From assembly GCA_031428675.1 (NCBI GenBank), contig JANOYC010000052.1:1-64000 (forward strand): a stretch of DNA of 64,000 bases, given 5' to 3'. Each line of letters starts with the position of its first letter. Positions within the stretch are counted from its first letter, which is position 1. The notes under the pieces are model-generated. The model did not search any database, was not told the DNA's origin, and saw only the letters and a program-made list of their open reading frames with translations. Position numbers and translations under genes: made by a program. The DNA is from JANOYC01 sp031428675 (GTDB lineage: Bacteria > Actinomycetota > Actinomycetes > Actinomycetales > Microbacteriaceae). Positions 49,309 through 59,037 of the stretch are shown one piece after another.

Positions 49309-49860
49309 ATGGTCGCTCTTCCGCCGGTTGTCTGTCCACCCCTGCTCCCATCGGTCGAGTTGCAGGCCGCGCGACTCGACGGCGAGGTGTACGGCATCGG
49401 GGCAGGGGCGAGCCCCATCGATGTGGTCGAGCGCGACGTGCATCGTGCTCTCGCGCTGATGCCCCTTGCGCGAGAGCGCATGATTGCCGAGCGACGCACG
49501 GCGGCGTGGGTGTGGGGCGCTCTCGATCGTCCCCCGCATCCGTGGGAATTCTGTGTCGGGGCGGCCGAGCGCACCAGCCGCCCAGCCGATTCATCGGTGC
49601 GCATTCGCGAGGTGGTACTTGATCGACAGGATTGGTGGGTTGTCGGTGGAGTGCGGGTCATGACGCCGCTGCGCACGCTGATCGAACTCGCTCGCGTGCC
49701 TGACACGTGGACGACCGACGACGGAGAACTGCTCCGCCGTTTGTCTACGATCTCTGCCGTGACGGCCGAGGATTGCGGTCGTTCTCTCGACGCCGCACGC
49801 AAACTCCCGCACAAGCGGCGGGCCTGGTTCCGCATTGCGGCAGAACTCAGCCGGAACTAA
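49309..49860 (+). CDS. Orphan protein, possible AbiEi-like C-terminal domain
   Basis: A 183-residue soluble protein with no signal peptide or membrane segment. The segment VVGGVRVMTPLRTLIELARV (about residues 110-130) resembles a conserved block in AbiEi-type antitoxin C-terminal domains and related actinobacterial proteins, but the winged-helix N-terminal domain is not obvious. The central ERRTAAWVWGALDRPPHPWEF is a second recognisable block. No toxin partner is adjacent. Its 3' end overlaps the 3' end of the convergent rsh gene by 14 bases. Start and function are uncertain. Confidence 0.65.
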   Translation: MVALPPVVCPPLLPSVELQAARLDGEVYGIGAGASPIDVVERDVHRALALMPLARERMIAERRTAAWVWGALDRPPHPWEFCVGAAERTSRPADSSVRIREVVLDRQDWWVVGGVRVMTPLRTLIELARVPDTWTTDDGELLRRLSTISAVTAEDCGRSLDAARKLPHKRRAWFRIAAELSRN

Positions 49861-52090
49861 CCCGGTACACGTCGTAGACCGCGTCGATGCGTCGAACCGC
49901 GTTCAGCACTCGGTCGAGGTGCGTGGTGTCCCCCATCTCGAAAACGAACTTGCTGAGCGCGAGACGCTCGCTCGATGTAGAAACCGTGGCCGAAAGAATG
50001 TTGACGTGGTGCTCGCTGAGCACGCGCGTTACGTCTGAGAGCAAGCCGGATCGGTCGAGCGCTTCCACTTGAATCTGTACAAGGAAAATGCTCTTCGACG
50101 ACGGCGCCCATTCCACGTCGATCATGCGCTCGGGTTCATTCAGCAGCGACTGCACGTTCTTGCAGTCGCCGCGATGTACCGACACTCCTGCACCGCGTGT
50201 GACAAATCCGACGATCTCATCGCCCGGAACCGGCGTGCAGCACTTCGCCAATTTCACCAGGATGTCGGGCGCTCCTCGCACCAGAATTCCCGAGTCGCTG
50301 TGACGCAATTGACGGCTCTGACCCTTCGCAATGAAGGGAATGTCGGAGTCCTCGTTCTCGGACTCGGTCTGGAGCGACGCGACGACCTTCTCGATCACCG
50401 ATTGAGTTGAGACATGCCCTTCGCCGACCGCAGCGTAAAGCGCCGACACGTCCTCGTAGCGCAAGCTAGCCGCCACTTCCGCGAAGGAATCTTGGCTCAT
50501 GAGCCTCTGGAGCGGAAGATTCTGCTTGCGCATGGCGCGAGCGATAGCGTCGCGTCCCTGCTCTATCGCCTCGTCGCGCCGCTCTTTGGTGAACCATTGG
50601 CGGATCTTGTTGCGGGCCCGCGGACTCTTGACGAAGTTGAGCCAGTCGTGGCTAGGGCCGGCATCGGGGTTTTTGGAGGTGAACACCTCCACCGAGTCCC
50701 CGCTCTGCAATTCGCTTTCCAACGGAACGAGTCGACCGTTGACTTTGGCGCCCATGGTGCGGTGGCCGACCTCGGTGTGCACCGCGTAGGCAAAATCGAC
50801 CGGGGTGGCTCCGGCCGGTAAGCCGATGACTTTGCCCTTGGGCGTGAAAACGTAGACCTCTTTTGCCCCGATCTCGAACCGCAGGGATTCAAGGAATTCG
50901 CTCGGGTCGCTCGTCTCCGCTTGCCAGTCGGAGATGTGCGCCAGCCACGCCATGTCGGCTTCGTTCTGAACTGGAGCTGGCGCCTTGCCGGAGTTGACAC
51001 GCTCCTTGTACTTCCAGTGCGCGGCTACACCGAACTCGGCGCGCTGGTGCATTTCGTGCGTGCGGATCTGGATCTCAACGGCACGGCCGCTCGGCCCGAT
51101 GACCGTCGTGTGAAGCGACTGATACAGGTTGAACTTCGGGGTGGCGATGTAGTCCTTGAACCGGCCGGGGATCGGATTCCACCGAGCGTGAATTGCGCCC
51201 AACACGGCGTAGCAATCGCGAACGCTGTTGACCAGCACCCGGATGCCCACGAGGTCGTAGATTTCGTCGAATTCGCGACCGCGCACGATCATCTTCTGGT
51301 AGATCGAGTAATACTGCTTCGGCCGGCCAGCAACTGACCCCTTGATGCGTCCCGACTTGAGGTCTTCGGTGACAGCGTCGATCACGTTCTGCACGAACTC
51401 CTCGCGCTGCGGGGTGCGCTGGCGCACGAGGTTCTCGATCTCGACGTACAGCTTCGGGTGCAGCACTGAGAACGCGAGGTCTTCGAGCTCCCACTTGATC
51501 GTCTGGATGCCGAGCCGGTGAGCCAGAGGCGCGTAGATTTCGAGCGTCTCCTGCGCTTTGCGCGTTGCCGCCTCCTGTGGCACGAATCCCCAGGTGCGAG
51601 CATTGTGCAGTCGGTCGGCAAGCTTGATCACGAGCACGCGGATGTCTTTCGACATGGCCACGACCATCTTCCGCACCGTCTCGGCCTGTGCGCTGTCGCC
51701 GTATTTGAGTTTGTCGAGTTTTGTGACACCGTCGACGAGCATCGCCACTTCGTCACCGAAGTCGCGTCGCAGGAGGTCCAGTGTGTAGTCGGTGTCTTCA
51801 ACAGTGTCGTGCAGGAGCGCCGCGACGATCGTCTTCACACCTATTCCAAGGTCAGCGAGAATCTGTGCGACCGCGACCGGGTGCGTGATGTACGGCTCGC
51901 CGCTTTTGCGCTTCTGACCGCGGTGGGCGAGTTCTGCCGCTACGTAGGCGCGCTCAACGAGCGCGATGTCCGCTTTCGGGTGGTGCAGACGCACGGTTCG
52001 GACCAGGCGATCGACCGCGCCATCCGGTTGAGCACGCGAGAAAATGCGCGGCAACAAAGAGCGGAGTGCTGCCGTGGATGTATCTGTCAT
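49847..52090 (-). CDS. relA: Bifunctional (p)ppGpp synthetase/hydrolase (Rsh)
   Basis: Makes and degrades the stringent-response alarmone. The 747-residue RelA/SpoT homologue has the HD hydrolase with H56, H70, HD at 94-95 and ED at 98-99, so hydrolase activity should be intact. The synthetase part has YQSLHTTV near residue 325 and EIQIRTHEMHQRAEFGVAAHW. TGS (about 420-480) and C-terminal ACT domains follow. The actinobacterial order secD-secF-relA supports the call. It is 80 bases after secF. Confidence 0.97.
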   Translation of the reverse strand: MTDTSTAALRSLLPRIFSRAQPDGAVDRLVRTVRLHHPKADIALVERAYVAAELAHRGQKRKSGEPYITHPVAVAQILADLGIGVKTIVAALLHDTVEDTDYTLDLLRRDFGDEVAMLVDGVTKLDKLKYGDSAQAETVRKMVVAMSKDIRVLVIKLADRLHNARTWGFVPQEAATRKAQETLEIYAPLAHRLGIQTIKWELEDLAFSVLHPKLYVEIENLVRQRTPQREEFVQNVIDAVTEDLKSGRIKGSVAGRPKQYYSIYQKMIVRGREFDEIYDLVGIRVLVNSVRDCYAVLGAIHARWNPIPGRFKDYIATPKFNLYQSLHTTVIGPSGRAVEIQIRTHEMHQRAEFGVAAHWKYKERVNSGKAPAPVQNEADMAWLAHISDWQAETSDPSEFLESLRFEIGAKEVYVFTPKGKVIGLPAGATPVDFAYAVHTEVGHRTMGAKVNGRLVPLESELQSGDSVEVFTSKNPDAGPSHDWLNFVKSPRARNKIRQWFTKERRDEAIEQGRDAIARAMRKQNLPLQRLMSQDSFAEVAASLRYEDVSALYAAVGEGHVSTQSVIEKVVASLQTESENEDSDIPFIAKGQSRQLRHSDSGILVRGAPDILVKLAKCCTPVPGDEIVGFVTRGAGVSVHRGDCKNVQSLLNEPERMIDVEWAPSSKSIFLVQIQVEALDRSGLLSDVTRVLSEHHVNILSATVSTSSERLALSKFVFEMGDTTHLDRVLNAVRRIDAVYDVYRVSSG

Positions 52091-52170
52091 GCCCGCCTCC
52101 CCCGACCGATTCTAGACGCGCGCCCAAGCGAGTGCTGCTGGCCGCTGGTGCCCGGTGCTGGCAGGCAGTG

Positions 52171-53163
52171 TCATCGGGCTGCGTCGCTCGACTCTGCCAC
52201 GGTTGCGGACTTCGCTCCCTGTTTCTTCACCACGGGCTCCTTCTCCCGTAGCAGCGAATACAAGGGTGCCGCGATGAAAATCGTCGAATAGGTTCCCACG
52301 AGAATTCCGATGAACAGCGCGAGGCTGATGTCGCGAAGCGTTCCGGCTCCTAGGAGGAGTGTTCCGATGAAGAGAATGGCAGCGACCGGCAGAATTGCCA
52401 CCACCGAAGTGTTGATAGAGCGCACGAGGGTTTGATTGACCGCCAGGTTCACGGATTGCGCAAACGTGCGACGCGATCCTTCACCGTCTTCGTCAGTGTT
52501 CTCACGAATCTTGTCGAAGACCACCACGGTGTCGTAGAGCGAATAGCCGAGAATGGTGAGGAACCCGATGACCGCCGCGGGCGTGACCTCGAACCCGACG
52601 ATCCCATAGATGCCTGCCGTAATTACCAGGTCGTGCAACAGCGCCACGATCGCCGCCACCGACATCTTCCAGGTGCGGAAGTACAGCGCCATCACGATCG
52701 CCGCCATGGCGATGAACGCGAGGAGCGCGCGGAGCGCCTGGCTCGTGATGTCTGCGCCCCACGTCGCGCCGATGAACGACGATGTCACGCGGTTGACGGG
52801 CACGTCGTACGCCTCGGCCAGCGCCTTGGTGACTTCGACCGTCTCATCCGGAGTCAACTGTTCGGTCTGCACTCGCACAGAGTTTGCGCCAACCACCGAC
52901 ACCCGCGGAGACGCGCCCGCGTTGACAGATTCCACGGCATCGATCGCGAGTGATTGCTTGAGCGACGCGACCTCGGCGATCTGGAACTCTGAGCCACCGC
53001 GGAACTCGATGCCGAAGATGAATCCGCCCCGAAGGAACGGGATGGTCACAGCAGCGACGATTGCGACGAGTGCGATGGTGAACCACAGTCTGCGGCGGCC
53101 GACGAAATCGATCGATCGTTCTCCGGTATAGAGCTGGTTGCCGAAGTCGGAGAATTTCGTCAT
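52171..53163 (-). CDS. secF: Protein translocase subunit SecF
   Basis: Membrane partner of SecD that uses the proton gradient to help exported proteins leave the Sec channel. The 330-residue protein has an N-terminal helix (about 28-48), a periplasm-facing-type external domain, and five further membrane segments. FRGGSEFQI and the block LGYSLYDTVVVFDKIREN are SecF signatures. Its ATG overlaps the secD stop by one base. Confidence 0.97.
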   Translation of the reverse strand: MTKFSDFGNQLYTGERSIDFVGRRRLWFTIALVAIVAAVTIPFLRGGFIFGIEFRGGSEFQIAEVASLKQSLAIDAVESVNAGASPRVSVVGANSVRVQTEQLTPDETVEVTKALAEAYDVPVNRVTSSFIGATWGADITSQALRALLAFIAMAAIVMALYFRTWKMSVAAIVALLHDLVITAGIYGIVGFEVTPAAVIGFLTILGYSLYDTVVVFDKIRENTDEDGEGSRRTFAQSVNLAVNQTLVRSINTSVVAILPVAAILFIGTLLLGAGTLRDISLALFIGILVGTYSTIFIAAPLYSLLREKEPVVKKQGAKSATVAESSDAAR

Positions 53164-54926
53164 CAGGAATCCTTCCCCTTCGTCGCGCTAGAGGAACTGT
53201 CGCCCTCGAGCTTCGTGGCCGTTCGTGTGCCCGCGGCTTCTGCAGCACGCCGCTCGGCGATGGTCTGGCGTCGCTGGGCCTCGCGACTTGCGCCGGTGGA
53301 CTTGCCGGTAGCGGCTACCGGCGCCCGGAACTGCGCCCGACCGCGGTAGACCGCACCCAGTGCATGAGGGTCCAGACCGCTCAACCGATGTCCGTCGCCG
53401 AAGAACCTGGTGCGGGCCATCAACTGCAACAGTGGGTGTGTGAACAAGCTCACGACGAGGAGGTCGACGAGAGTGGTGAGACCGAGAGTGAGGGCGAAAC
53501 CTCGGACGTTACCCACCGCGAGCAGGAAGAGAATCGCAGCCGCGAGGAAGTTGACGGCATCCGATGCGATGACTGTGCGGATCGCGCGCTTCCAGCCGGC
53601 TTCGACGGCGGACTCCAGCCCGCGTCCGTCGCGCAACTCATCGCGAATGCGCTCGAAGTAGACGATGAACGAGTCGGCGGTGATGCCGATGGCGACGATC
53701 AATCCGGCCACGCCGGCGAGTGAGAGTCGGTACCCCTCTCGCCACGACAAATAGGTCACGATCAAGTAGGTGATGAGCGCGGCAATCAGAAGGGACGCGA
53801 TGGTCACTGTTCCGAGTGCTCGGTACTGGATCAGCGAATAGATGACGACGAGCAGCAAACCAATTCCACCCGCGATCAGACCGCTGACTAGTTGCGCGGA
53901 ACCGAGAGTGGCGGAGATGGTGTCGCGGCTCTGCACCTCGAAGCCAATGGGGAGCGCGCCGAACTTCAGCTGGTCCGCGAGAGTCTTGGAGGTTTCCCGT
54001 GTGAACGATCCGGTGATCTGCGGGCGACCGTCGGTGATCACGGCACGCGTTGTCGGGGCAGAGATCACGGTGCCGTCGAGAACGATGGCGAACTGGTTGC
54101 GCACTCCGGTGAGGTTGAACAGTCGTTGCGTGACGTCGGCGAATTGCCGCGTTCCCTCGTCGTTGAAAACGATGTTGACGCCCCACTGACCGGTGGATGC
54201 GCCCTGCGCTGTCGTGACGAGGCTATTGGTCGCGTCGGCAATCGTCTCGCCCGCAACTTCCACCGGTCCGAGGACGTATTTGAACTCGCCCGTGTCCTGA
54301 CAGGTGACGAGCGGCTCGGCGGCGGGCGCTACGTTCGTGTTGAGTGTCTCGATTTCGGCACAGTCGAGATTGTCGAATTGCTCTTGCAGCTTCGGAGTGA
54401 TCCAGTTCGGGTCGCTGGCATCGGTCGGCGCGACTGTCGGCGTTTCTACCGGAGCGGGGGTTTCTGTGGGGACGGGAGTTGCCGTTGGCGCCTCGGTGCT
54501 TCCCTCTTCGCCGACACTGCTTGTGGCTGCCAGGTCGGTGACGAGCACCGGACGGAACTCGAGCTTCGCCGACGACTGGATGCGGTTGAGAGTCTCCTCG
54601 TCGGGCGTGCCGGGAATCGTCACGACGATGTTCTGGTTGCCCTGGGTGTTGATCTCCGCTTCGGAGACGCCGCTCGCGTCAACGCGCTGCCGGATGATCG
54701 CGACGGCCTGATCGAGCTGTTCGCCGGTGACGGATTGCCCGCTCTCCAGTTGGGGAGCGAGAATGATCTGCGTGCCGCCCTCGAGGTCGAGCGCGAGCTT
54801 CGGCGCCCACGAGCCCGATGCAAACAACACCCCGTAGGTGTTCACACCGATCAGGGCAATGATGATCACGGCGAGCCACGTGAGCGAACGCCACGCCTTC
54901 TTCACCGGTTTGGTGCGAGCAGCCAC
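53163..54926 (-). CDS. secD: Protein translocase subunit SecD
   Basis: Companion of SecF in protein export. The 587-residue protein has an N-terminal membrane helix (about 14-34), the LDLEGGTQIIL motif, a large external P1 domain with a Pro/Thr/Glu-rich insertion near residues 140-170, and five C-terminal membrane segments including GLIVAIGITADSFIVYFERIRDE. The C-terminal ~70 residues are a basic cytosolic tail. GTG start; the yajC stop lies 93 bases upstream, with a hairpin between. Confidence 0.97.
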   Translation of the reverse strand: MAARTKPVKKAWRSLTWLAVIIIALIGVNTYGVLFASGSWAPKLALDLEGGTQIILAPQLESGQSVTGEQLDQAVAIIRQRVDASGVSEAEINTQGNQNIVVTIPGTPDEETLNRIQSSAKLEFRPVLVTDLAATSSVGEEGSTEAPTATPVPTETPAPVETPTVAPTDASDPNWITPKLQEQFDNLDCAEIETLNTNVAPAAEPLVTCQDTGEFKYVLGPVEVAGETIADATNSLVTTAQGASTGQWGVNIVFNDEGTRQFADVTQRLFNLTGVRNQFAIVLDGTVISAPTTRAVITDGRPQITGSFTRETSKTLADQLKFGALPIGFEVQSRDTISATLGSAQLVSGLIAGGIGLLLVVIYSLIQYRALGTVTIASLLIAALITYLIVTYLSWREGYRLSLAGVAGLIVAIGITADSFIVYFERIRDELRDGRGLESAVEAGWKRAIRTVIASDAVNFLAAAILFLLAVGNVRGFALTLGLTTLVDLLVVSLFTHPLLQLMARTRFFGDGHRLSGLDPHALGAVYRGRAQFRAPVAATGKSTGASREAQRRQTIAERRAAEAAGTRTATKLEGDSSSSATKGKDS

Positions 54927-54981
54927 CTGGGACTCAGCTTTCTACGGTCGTTGTTCGCGCGGTTGCGGCGGGCAACGGAGC

Positions 54982-55006
54982 GGGTGGCCCGGAATCCGGA
55001 CCACCC
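54982..55006 (-). terminator. Hairpin between yajC and secD
   Basis: Eleven-base-pair stem (GGGTGGCCCGG and CCGGACCACCC, one G-U in RNA) with a 3-base loop, 14 bases past the yajC stop. It may end or attenuate transcription before secD. Confidence 0.6.
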
Positions 55007-55019
55007 GTGTCTTGGTCAG

Positions 55020-55511
55020 TTACTCGTCGATGTTCTTGCGCGCTCGCGGCTTCTTCACCACGGTCGCATCGTCGTCTGTTACCGAATCGATCGTCACGTC
55101 CTGGGAGTCAGCGGGAGTGGCGGCTTCAACCGTGCGCTCACCGAACTCTGGAGCAGCGGCGAGTGCCTCGGCCTTCTCGCGCTCCTCCTGCTCGGCGGTC
55201 GCACGGGCCATAGCCTCCTCGACCGAACGCGGTGCGTCGCTGTCTGCATCGTCGCCGTTGATCACGCGCGTGATCGTCTGGCGGTGCACCCGGATGACGG
55301 TGCCGGGGCTTGTTTCGACCTCAGCGACGTTGGAGATCTCATCCACCGACAGTAGGGTGCCGAAAACGCCGAAGTTGGTCATAATCTCGGCGCCCGGACG
55401 AATCTGCGACTGCAGCTTTTCGAGGTCTGCCTTGCGCTTGCGGCTGTTTCGGAACATGAAGAAAATGAGCACGCCCAAGACGGCGAGCATTGCAATAGTC
55501 AATGGATCCAT
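55020..55511 (-). CDS. yajC: Preprotein translocase subunit YajC
   Basis: Small membrane protein associated with SecDF. The 163-residue product has one N-terminal helix (about 5-20), the RNSRKRKADLEKLQSQIRPGAEIMTNFGVFGTLLSV domain typical of YajC, and a variable acidic tail. The start has GGAAGGT upstream, set in the palindrome GAAGGTACCTTC (55515-55526), which could affect translation. It lies 91 bases after ruvB. Confidence 0.94.
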   Translation of the reverse strand: MDPLTIAMLAVLGVLIFFMFRNSRKRKADLEKLQSQIRPGAEIMTNFGVFGTLLSVDEISNVAEVETSPGTVIRVHRQTITRVINGDDADSDAPRSVEEAMARATAEQEEREKAEALAAAPEFGERTVEAATPADSQDVTIDSVTDDDATVVKKPRARKNIDE

Positions 55512-55602
55512 GGAGAAGGTACCTTCCGGAAGTCTGTAGTGGGCCGAAGCACTCGGTCAGATCGTCGGGGTCAGGCGCTCGGCCCCGAGTGGCCACACAG
55601 AA

Positions 55603-56640
55603 TTATAGGTCATGCCCGAACAGGTGGTCGGCAGAGCGGTCGATGCCGAAGTGTCGCCACGCCGACGCCGTCGCGACTCGTCCACGCGGCGTTCTGGTCA
55701 GCATCCCGATTCTCACGAGGAAAGGCTCAACCACAGACTCGACGGTTTCGGACTCCTCGCCGACCGAAACTGCAAGGGTGTTGAGGCCGACTGGTCCGCC
55801 GTCGAACCGGGTGAGCACGGTGGTCATCACCGCGCGGTCGAGCCGATCGAGCCCGAGCGAATCCACGTCATAGAGGTCAAGCGCGGCGTGCACTTCGGTG
55901 AGACCCGCCCGCGAGGCGTTGACGAGCGCATAATCCCTGACGCGTCGCAGCAGTCGGTTCGCGATGCGCGGCGTGCCGCGGCAGCGGCCGGCGATCTCGG
56001 CAAGGGCTTCTCGGTCGATGTCCAGGTCGAGCAAGCGCGCGGCCCGCGTGAGCACGAGCGTCAACTCTTTTTCGTCATAGAACTCGAGGTGGGCAGTGAA
56101 ACCGAAGCGATCGCGCAACGGGTTCGGCAACAATCCGGATCGTGTGGTCGCGCCGACGAGGGTGAACGGAGCAAGATCCAACGGAATGGAGGTGGCACCC
56201 GCGCCCTTGCCGACCATGATGTCGATCCGGAAGTCCTCCATCGCCAGATAGAGCATCTCCTCGGCCGAGCGCGCCATGCGGTGGATCTCGTCGATGAAAA
56301 GTACTTCACCCGGAACGAGTGAGGAGAGCACCGCGGCCAGGTCGCCCGCGTGTTGGATGGCCGGGCCACTCGACATCCGTAGCGGACGATCGCTCTCGTG
56401 CGCCACGATCATAGCGAGAGTGGTCTTGCCGAGGCCGGGCGGACCCGCGAGCAGGATGTGATCGGGGGTGCGATTCTGCATTCCGGCCGCCTGCAGCAAG
56501 AGCTGCAACTGACCGCGAACCTTGCTTTGACCGACAAACTCCCCCAGCGAGCGGGGGCGCAAGGCACCCTCGAATGCCAACTCCGCATCCGATTCCGGTT
56601 GCGGACTGACGATCGGGTCGAGCGCGTTCTTCTCGGTCAT
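55603..56640 (-). CDS. ruvB: Holliday junction helicase RuvB
   Basis: AAA+ motor that drives branch migration with RuvA. The 345-residue protein has Walker A GPPGLGKT at 66-73, Walker B FIDEIHR at 116-121, the sensor GATTRSGLL and the C-terminal winged-helix domain. The ATG overlaps the ruvA stop by four bases. Confidence 0.98.
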   Translation of the reverse strand: MTEKNALDPIVSPQPESDAELAFEGALRPRSLGEFVGQSKVRGQLQLLLQAAGMQNRTPDHILLAGPPGLGKTTLAMIVAHESDRPLRMSSGPAIQHAGDLAAVLSSLVPGEVLFIDEIHRMARSAEEMLYLAMEDFRIDIMVGKGAGATSIPLDLAPFTLVGATTRSGLLPNPLRDRFGFTAHLEFYDEKELTLVLTRAARLLDLDIDREALAEIAGRCRGTPRIANRLLRRVRDYALVNASRAGLTEVHAALDLYDVDSLGLDRLDRAVMTTVLTRFDGGPVGLNTLAVSVGEESETVESVVEPFLVRIGMLTRTPRGRVATASAWRHFGIDRSADHLFGHDL

Positions 56641-57260
56641 CGTTCGCTGCTTCCCGCAAGTTGCTGTGGCCCGAGTTGGGCAAGGGCACGTCGCAAGACC
56701 GCCTGCACGTTGCCGAGTTCAACCGAGGGTGCGTGTGCGAGCGCATCGTCGACGGCTTGCGTCGCCGTGCGCTCGGGCCAGCCGAGGCCGACGAGTGCAG
56801 CGACCACGCTCGCGGTCACCTGCGACGGACCGCTTGATGCTGCCGCTGTCGGAGCGTGGGTGGCGATGAGCTTGCCCGTCAACGACACCACGATGAGCTT
56901 CGCGGTCTTCGGCCCGATGCCGGAGACCTTGCGGAAGGCTGCGTCGTCGTCGGCTGCGACGGCGCGGGCGACGTCTTCTGGAGCCATCACCGAGAGCACA
57001 CCCGCCGCCGATTTGGGACCAACCCCCGTGACGCCGCGCAGCAGATCGAAGACGGCGAGTTGTTCGGCATCCGCGAAGCCATACAAGCTCAGGTCGTCTT
57101 CGCGCACGATCAAAGCGGTGCGCAGCACGGTTTCCTGGCCGACGCGCATCCCCAAGGCGTGGTTGGCGGTGACGTTGACGGCGAGGCCCACGCCCCCGAC
57201 CTCCACGACCGCGGTCGTGCCGGCCACCGCGATGACGGTGCCGCGGAGGGATGAAATCAT
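56637..57260 (-). CDS. ruvA: Holliday junction DNA-binding protein RuvA
   Basis: Tetrameric junction-binding subunit that loads RuvB. The 207-residue protein has the N-terminal OB fold ([11 protein letters not shown]), helix-hairpin-helix blocks [18 protein letters not shown] and [16 protein letters not shown], and a C-terminal three-helix RuvB-contact domain. It overlaps ruvC by four bases upstream and ruvB downstream. Confidence 0.97.
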   Translation of the reverse strand: MISSLRGTVIAVAGTTAVVEVGGVGLAVNVTANHALGMRVGQETVLRTALIVREDDLSLYGFADAEQLAVFDLLRGVTGVGPKSAAGVLSVMAPEDVARAVAADDDAAFRKVSGIGPKTAKLIVVSLTGKLIATHAPTAAASSGPSQVTASVVAALVGLGWPERTATQAVDDALAHAPSVELGNVQAVLRRALAQLGPQQLAGSSER

Positions 57261-57826
57261 TGGCCCAGCCTACGTTTGGCGCTCCCTTTCTCTGCGTCGC
57301 GCCACGCCCTCTGCGCAGGAGTCAGCACGGACTCAAACGGCGTCGCGGCGGGAACGCGCCACGCATGGCAGATCGCGATTGCGAGCGCGTCGGCGGCGTC
57401 GGCCGGAGTAGGCGGCGCGTCGAGCCCGAGGATCTTCGCAACCATGGTGGCCACTTGCGCCTTCTCTGCGGCGCCGTAGCCGGTGATGGCCGCCTTCACT
57501 TCGGTCGGGGTGTGCAGGCCCACCGGGATGCCGTTGGCCGCGGCCGCATACAAGGCCACTCCACTGGCCTGTGCCGTGCCCATCACGGTGCGCAGGTTCT
57601 GCTGGGCGAACACCCGCTCGATCGCCATGCTCTGGGGTTTGAACTCGTCGATGGCCGCGCGGATGCCGTCAGCGATGGCAAGAACACGCTGTTCCAGCGG
57701 CAGTTCCGGGGTCGTGCGTATCACCGAGACGTGCACGAGTGTTGCCGTGCGATTGGGTTCGACGTCGACGATTCCCACGCCGCACCGGGTGAGTCCGGGA
57801 TCGATTCCGAGAACCCGGACTGTCAC
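57257..57826 (-). CDS. ruvC: Holliday junction resolvase RuvC
   Basis: Endonuclease that cuts junctions moved by RuvAB. The 189-residue RNase H-like protein has the metal aspartate D9 in [13 protein letters not shown], a glutamate in [10 protein letters not shown] and the aspartates in [14 protein letters not shown]. The GTG start is six bases after yebC. Confidence 0.97.
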   Translation of the reverse strand: MTVRVLGIDPGLTRCGVGIVDVEPNRTATLVHVSVIRTTPELPLEQRVLAIADGIRAAIDEFKPQSMAIERVFAQQNLRTVMGTAQASGVALYAAAANGIPVGLHTPTEVKAAITGYGAAEKAQVATMVAKILGLDAPPTPADAADALAIAICHAWRVPAATPFESVLTPAQRAWRDAEKGSAKRRLGQ

Positions 57827-57832
57827 CGTTGT

Positions 57833-58591
57833 CTAGTCCTCGTCGAGTGCAGCCTGGACGTGCTCCGGAATGTCGAAGTTGGCGTAGACGTTCTGCACGT
57901 CGTCGCTGTCTTCGAGCGCGTCGATCAAGCGGAAGACCTTGCGAGCAGTCTCAGCATCAACCTCCACGTGAAGGTTGGGGACGAACTCGGCGTCGGCCGA
58001 GTCGTAGTCGATTCCGGCATCCTGCAATGCCGTGCGGGCCGCTACCAGTTGCGACGGCTCGGTGATGACTTCGAATCCCCCGCCACGGTCGGTCACTTCT
58101 TCGGCACCGGCGTCGAGAACCGCCATGAGGATGTCGTCCTCCGTCACGTCGTCGACCTTCGTGATTGAAATGACACCCTTGCGATTGAAGTTGTAGGCAA
58201 CGCTGCCGGGATCGGCCATGGTGCCGCCATTCCGGGTCATCGCAGTGCGCACATCGGCTGCGGCGCGGTTGCGGTTATCGGTGAGGCACTCGATCAACAA
58301 GGCTACGCCGTGAGGTCCGTAGCCCTCGTACATGATCGTCTGATAGTCGACCGTTTCGCCGGTGAGTCCGGCTCCGCGCTTGATCGCGCGGTCGATGTTG
58401 TCGTTGGGAACGGACGTCTTCTTGGCCTTCTGCACTGCATCGACCAGGGTCGGGTTGCCCGACATATCTGCTCCGCCGATTTTCGCGGCAACCTCGATGT
58501 TCTTGATGAGCTTGGCGAACGACTTCGCGCGGCGCGAGTCGATGATCGCCTTCTTGTGCTTCGTGGTTGCCCACTTGGAATGGCCTGACAT
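57833..58591 (-). CDS. YebC/PmpR family transcriptional regulator
   Basis: Cytosolic YebC-family protein (252 residues), long annotated as a transcription regulator and recently linked in related bacteria to easing ribosome stalls. The start [23 protein letters not shown] and the blocks [23 protein letters not shown] and [14 protein letters not shown] are diagnostic. An in-frame extension upstream would run through an 89-bp palindromic element and is rejected. Confidence 0.96.
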   Translation of the reverse strand: MSGHSKWATTKHKKAIIDSRRAKSFAKLIKNIEVAAKIGGADMSGNPTLVDAVQKAKKTSVPNDNIDRAIKRGAGLTGETVDYQTIMYEGYGPHGVALLIECLTDNRNRAAADVRTAMTRNGGTMADPGSVAYNFNRKGVISITKVDDVTEDDILMAVLDAGAEEVTDRGGGFEVITEPSQLVAARTALQDAGIDYDSADAEFVPNLHVEVDAETARKVFRLIDALEDSDDVQNVYANFDIPEHVQAALDED

Positions 58592-58667
58592 GTCGAATAG
58601 TGTACCCAGCCGTCGCGGCCCTCGGCCCGCGGCCCTCGGCCCTCGGCCGGCGGCCCGCTCGCCGAAA

Positions 58668-58756
58668 GCGCGAAATTCAGGCACGACGAACTGACACGCC
58701 GCTGTGGGGACGCAACACGCCGACCACTCGCGCATCCTGCCTGAATTTCGTGCAGG
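58668..58756. repeat. 89-bp palindrome-ended element, copy 2
   Basis: Ends are GCGCGAAATTCAGGCA and TGCCTGAATTTCGTGC, inverted with one mismatch, followed by AGG. After the left arm comes CGACGAACTGACAC, close to copy 1. The rest of the interior differs. Same length and orientation as the other copies. Confidence 0.88.
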
Positions 58757-58817
58757 AGCAAGGCGTGCCCGTCTGAGGGACTGCTCACAGAGCGGTGGGA
58801 GGGAGTGCGCCACAAGA

Positions 58818-58853
58818 GGGGGCGTGCAGCGGTCCCGAAACGGGGGCGTGCAG
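58818..58853. repeat. Direct repeat GGGGGCGTGCAG, two copies
   Basis: Two exact 12-base copies (58818-58829 and 58842-58853) with a 24-base period, between two palindrome-ended elements. Could be an operator or chance in GC-rich sequence. Confidence 0.6.
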
Positions 58854-58885
58854 GGCGCGAGCACGCGGGAATAGCACTGATGGAT

Positions 58886-58974
58886 GCGCGAAATTCAGGC
58901 AGCAAAAAGTGACACCCTGGCGCGAGAGCGCGACGCGCCGGACCGCCGCCCTTCTTGCCTGAATTTCGCGCAGG
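58886..58974. repeat. 89-bp palindrome-ended element, copy 3
   Basis: Ends GCGCGAAATTCAGGCA and TGCCTGAATTTCGCGC are perfect inverted copies, extending to 17 bases. After the left arm comes GCAAAAAGTGACAC. It lies 218 bases from copy 2 in the same orientation. Confidence 0.88.
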
Positions 58975-59037
58975 TCACCCGCGTAGGACGCGCGCGCAGG
59001 ACACCCGCGCAGGTCGCGCAGTGATGCGCGTGCGGAC

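Larger units (their letters stand above)
58592..59037. other. 446-base gene-free gap between pdxT and yebC
   Basis: No coding gene, tRNA or RNA family was recognised. It contains CTCGGCC-rich low-complexity sequence (about 58610-58660), two 89-bp palindrome-ended elements, a 12-base direct repeat, and tandem CGCGCAGG-like sequence (about 58985-59025). Any yebC promoter should lie here. Confidence 0.75.

Noticed and set aside
49309..49860. Complete toxin-antitoxin system
   Set aside because: Only one AbiEi-like protein is seen; neighbours are DUF349 and rsh, with no toxin gene.
58592..58864. N-terminal extension of the YebC protein
   Set aside because: Reads through an 89-bp palindromic element and low-complexity sequence; YebC proteins start at MSGHSKW.
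58592..59037. CRISPR array in the pdxT-yebC gap
   Set aside because: The repeats are two 89-base palindrome-ended units, not short repeats with uniform unique spacers, and no cas genes are near.
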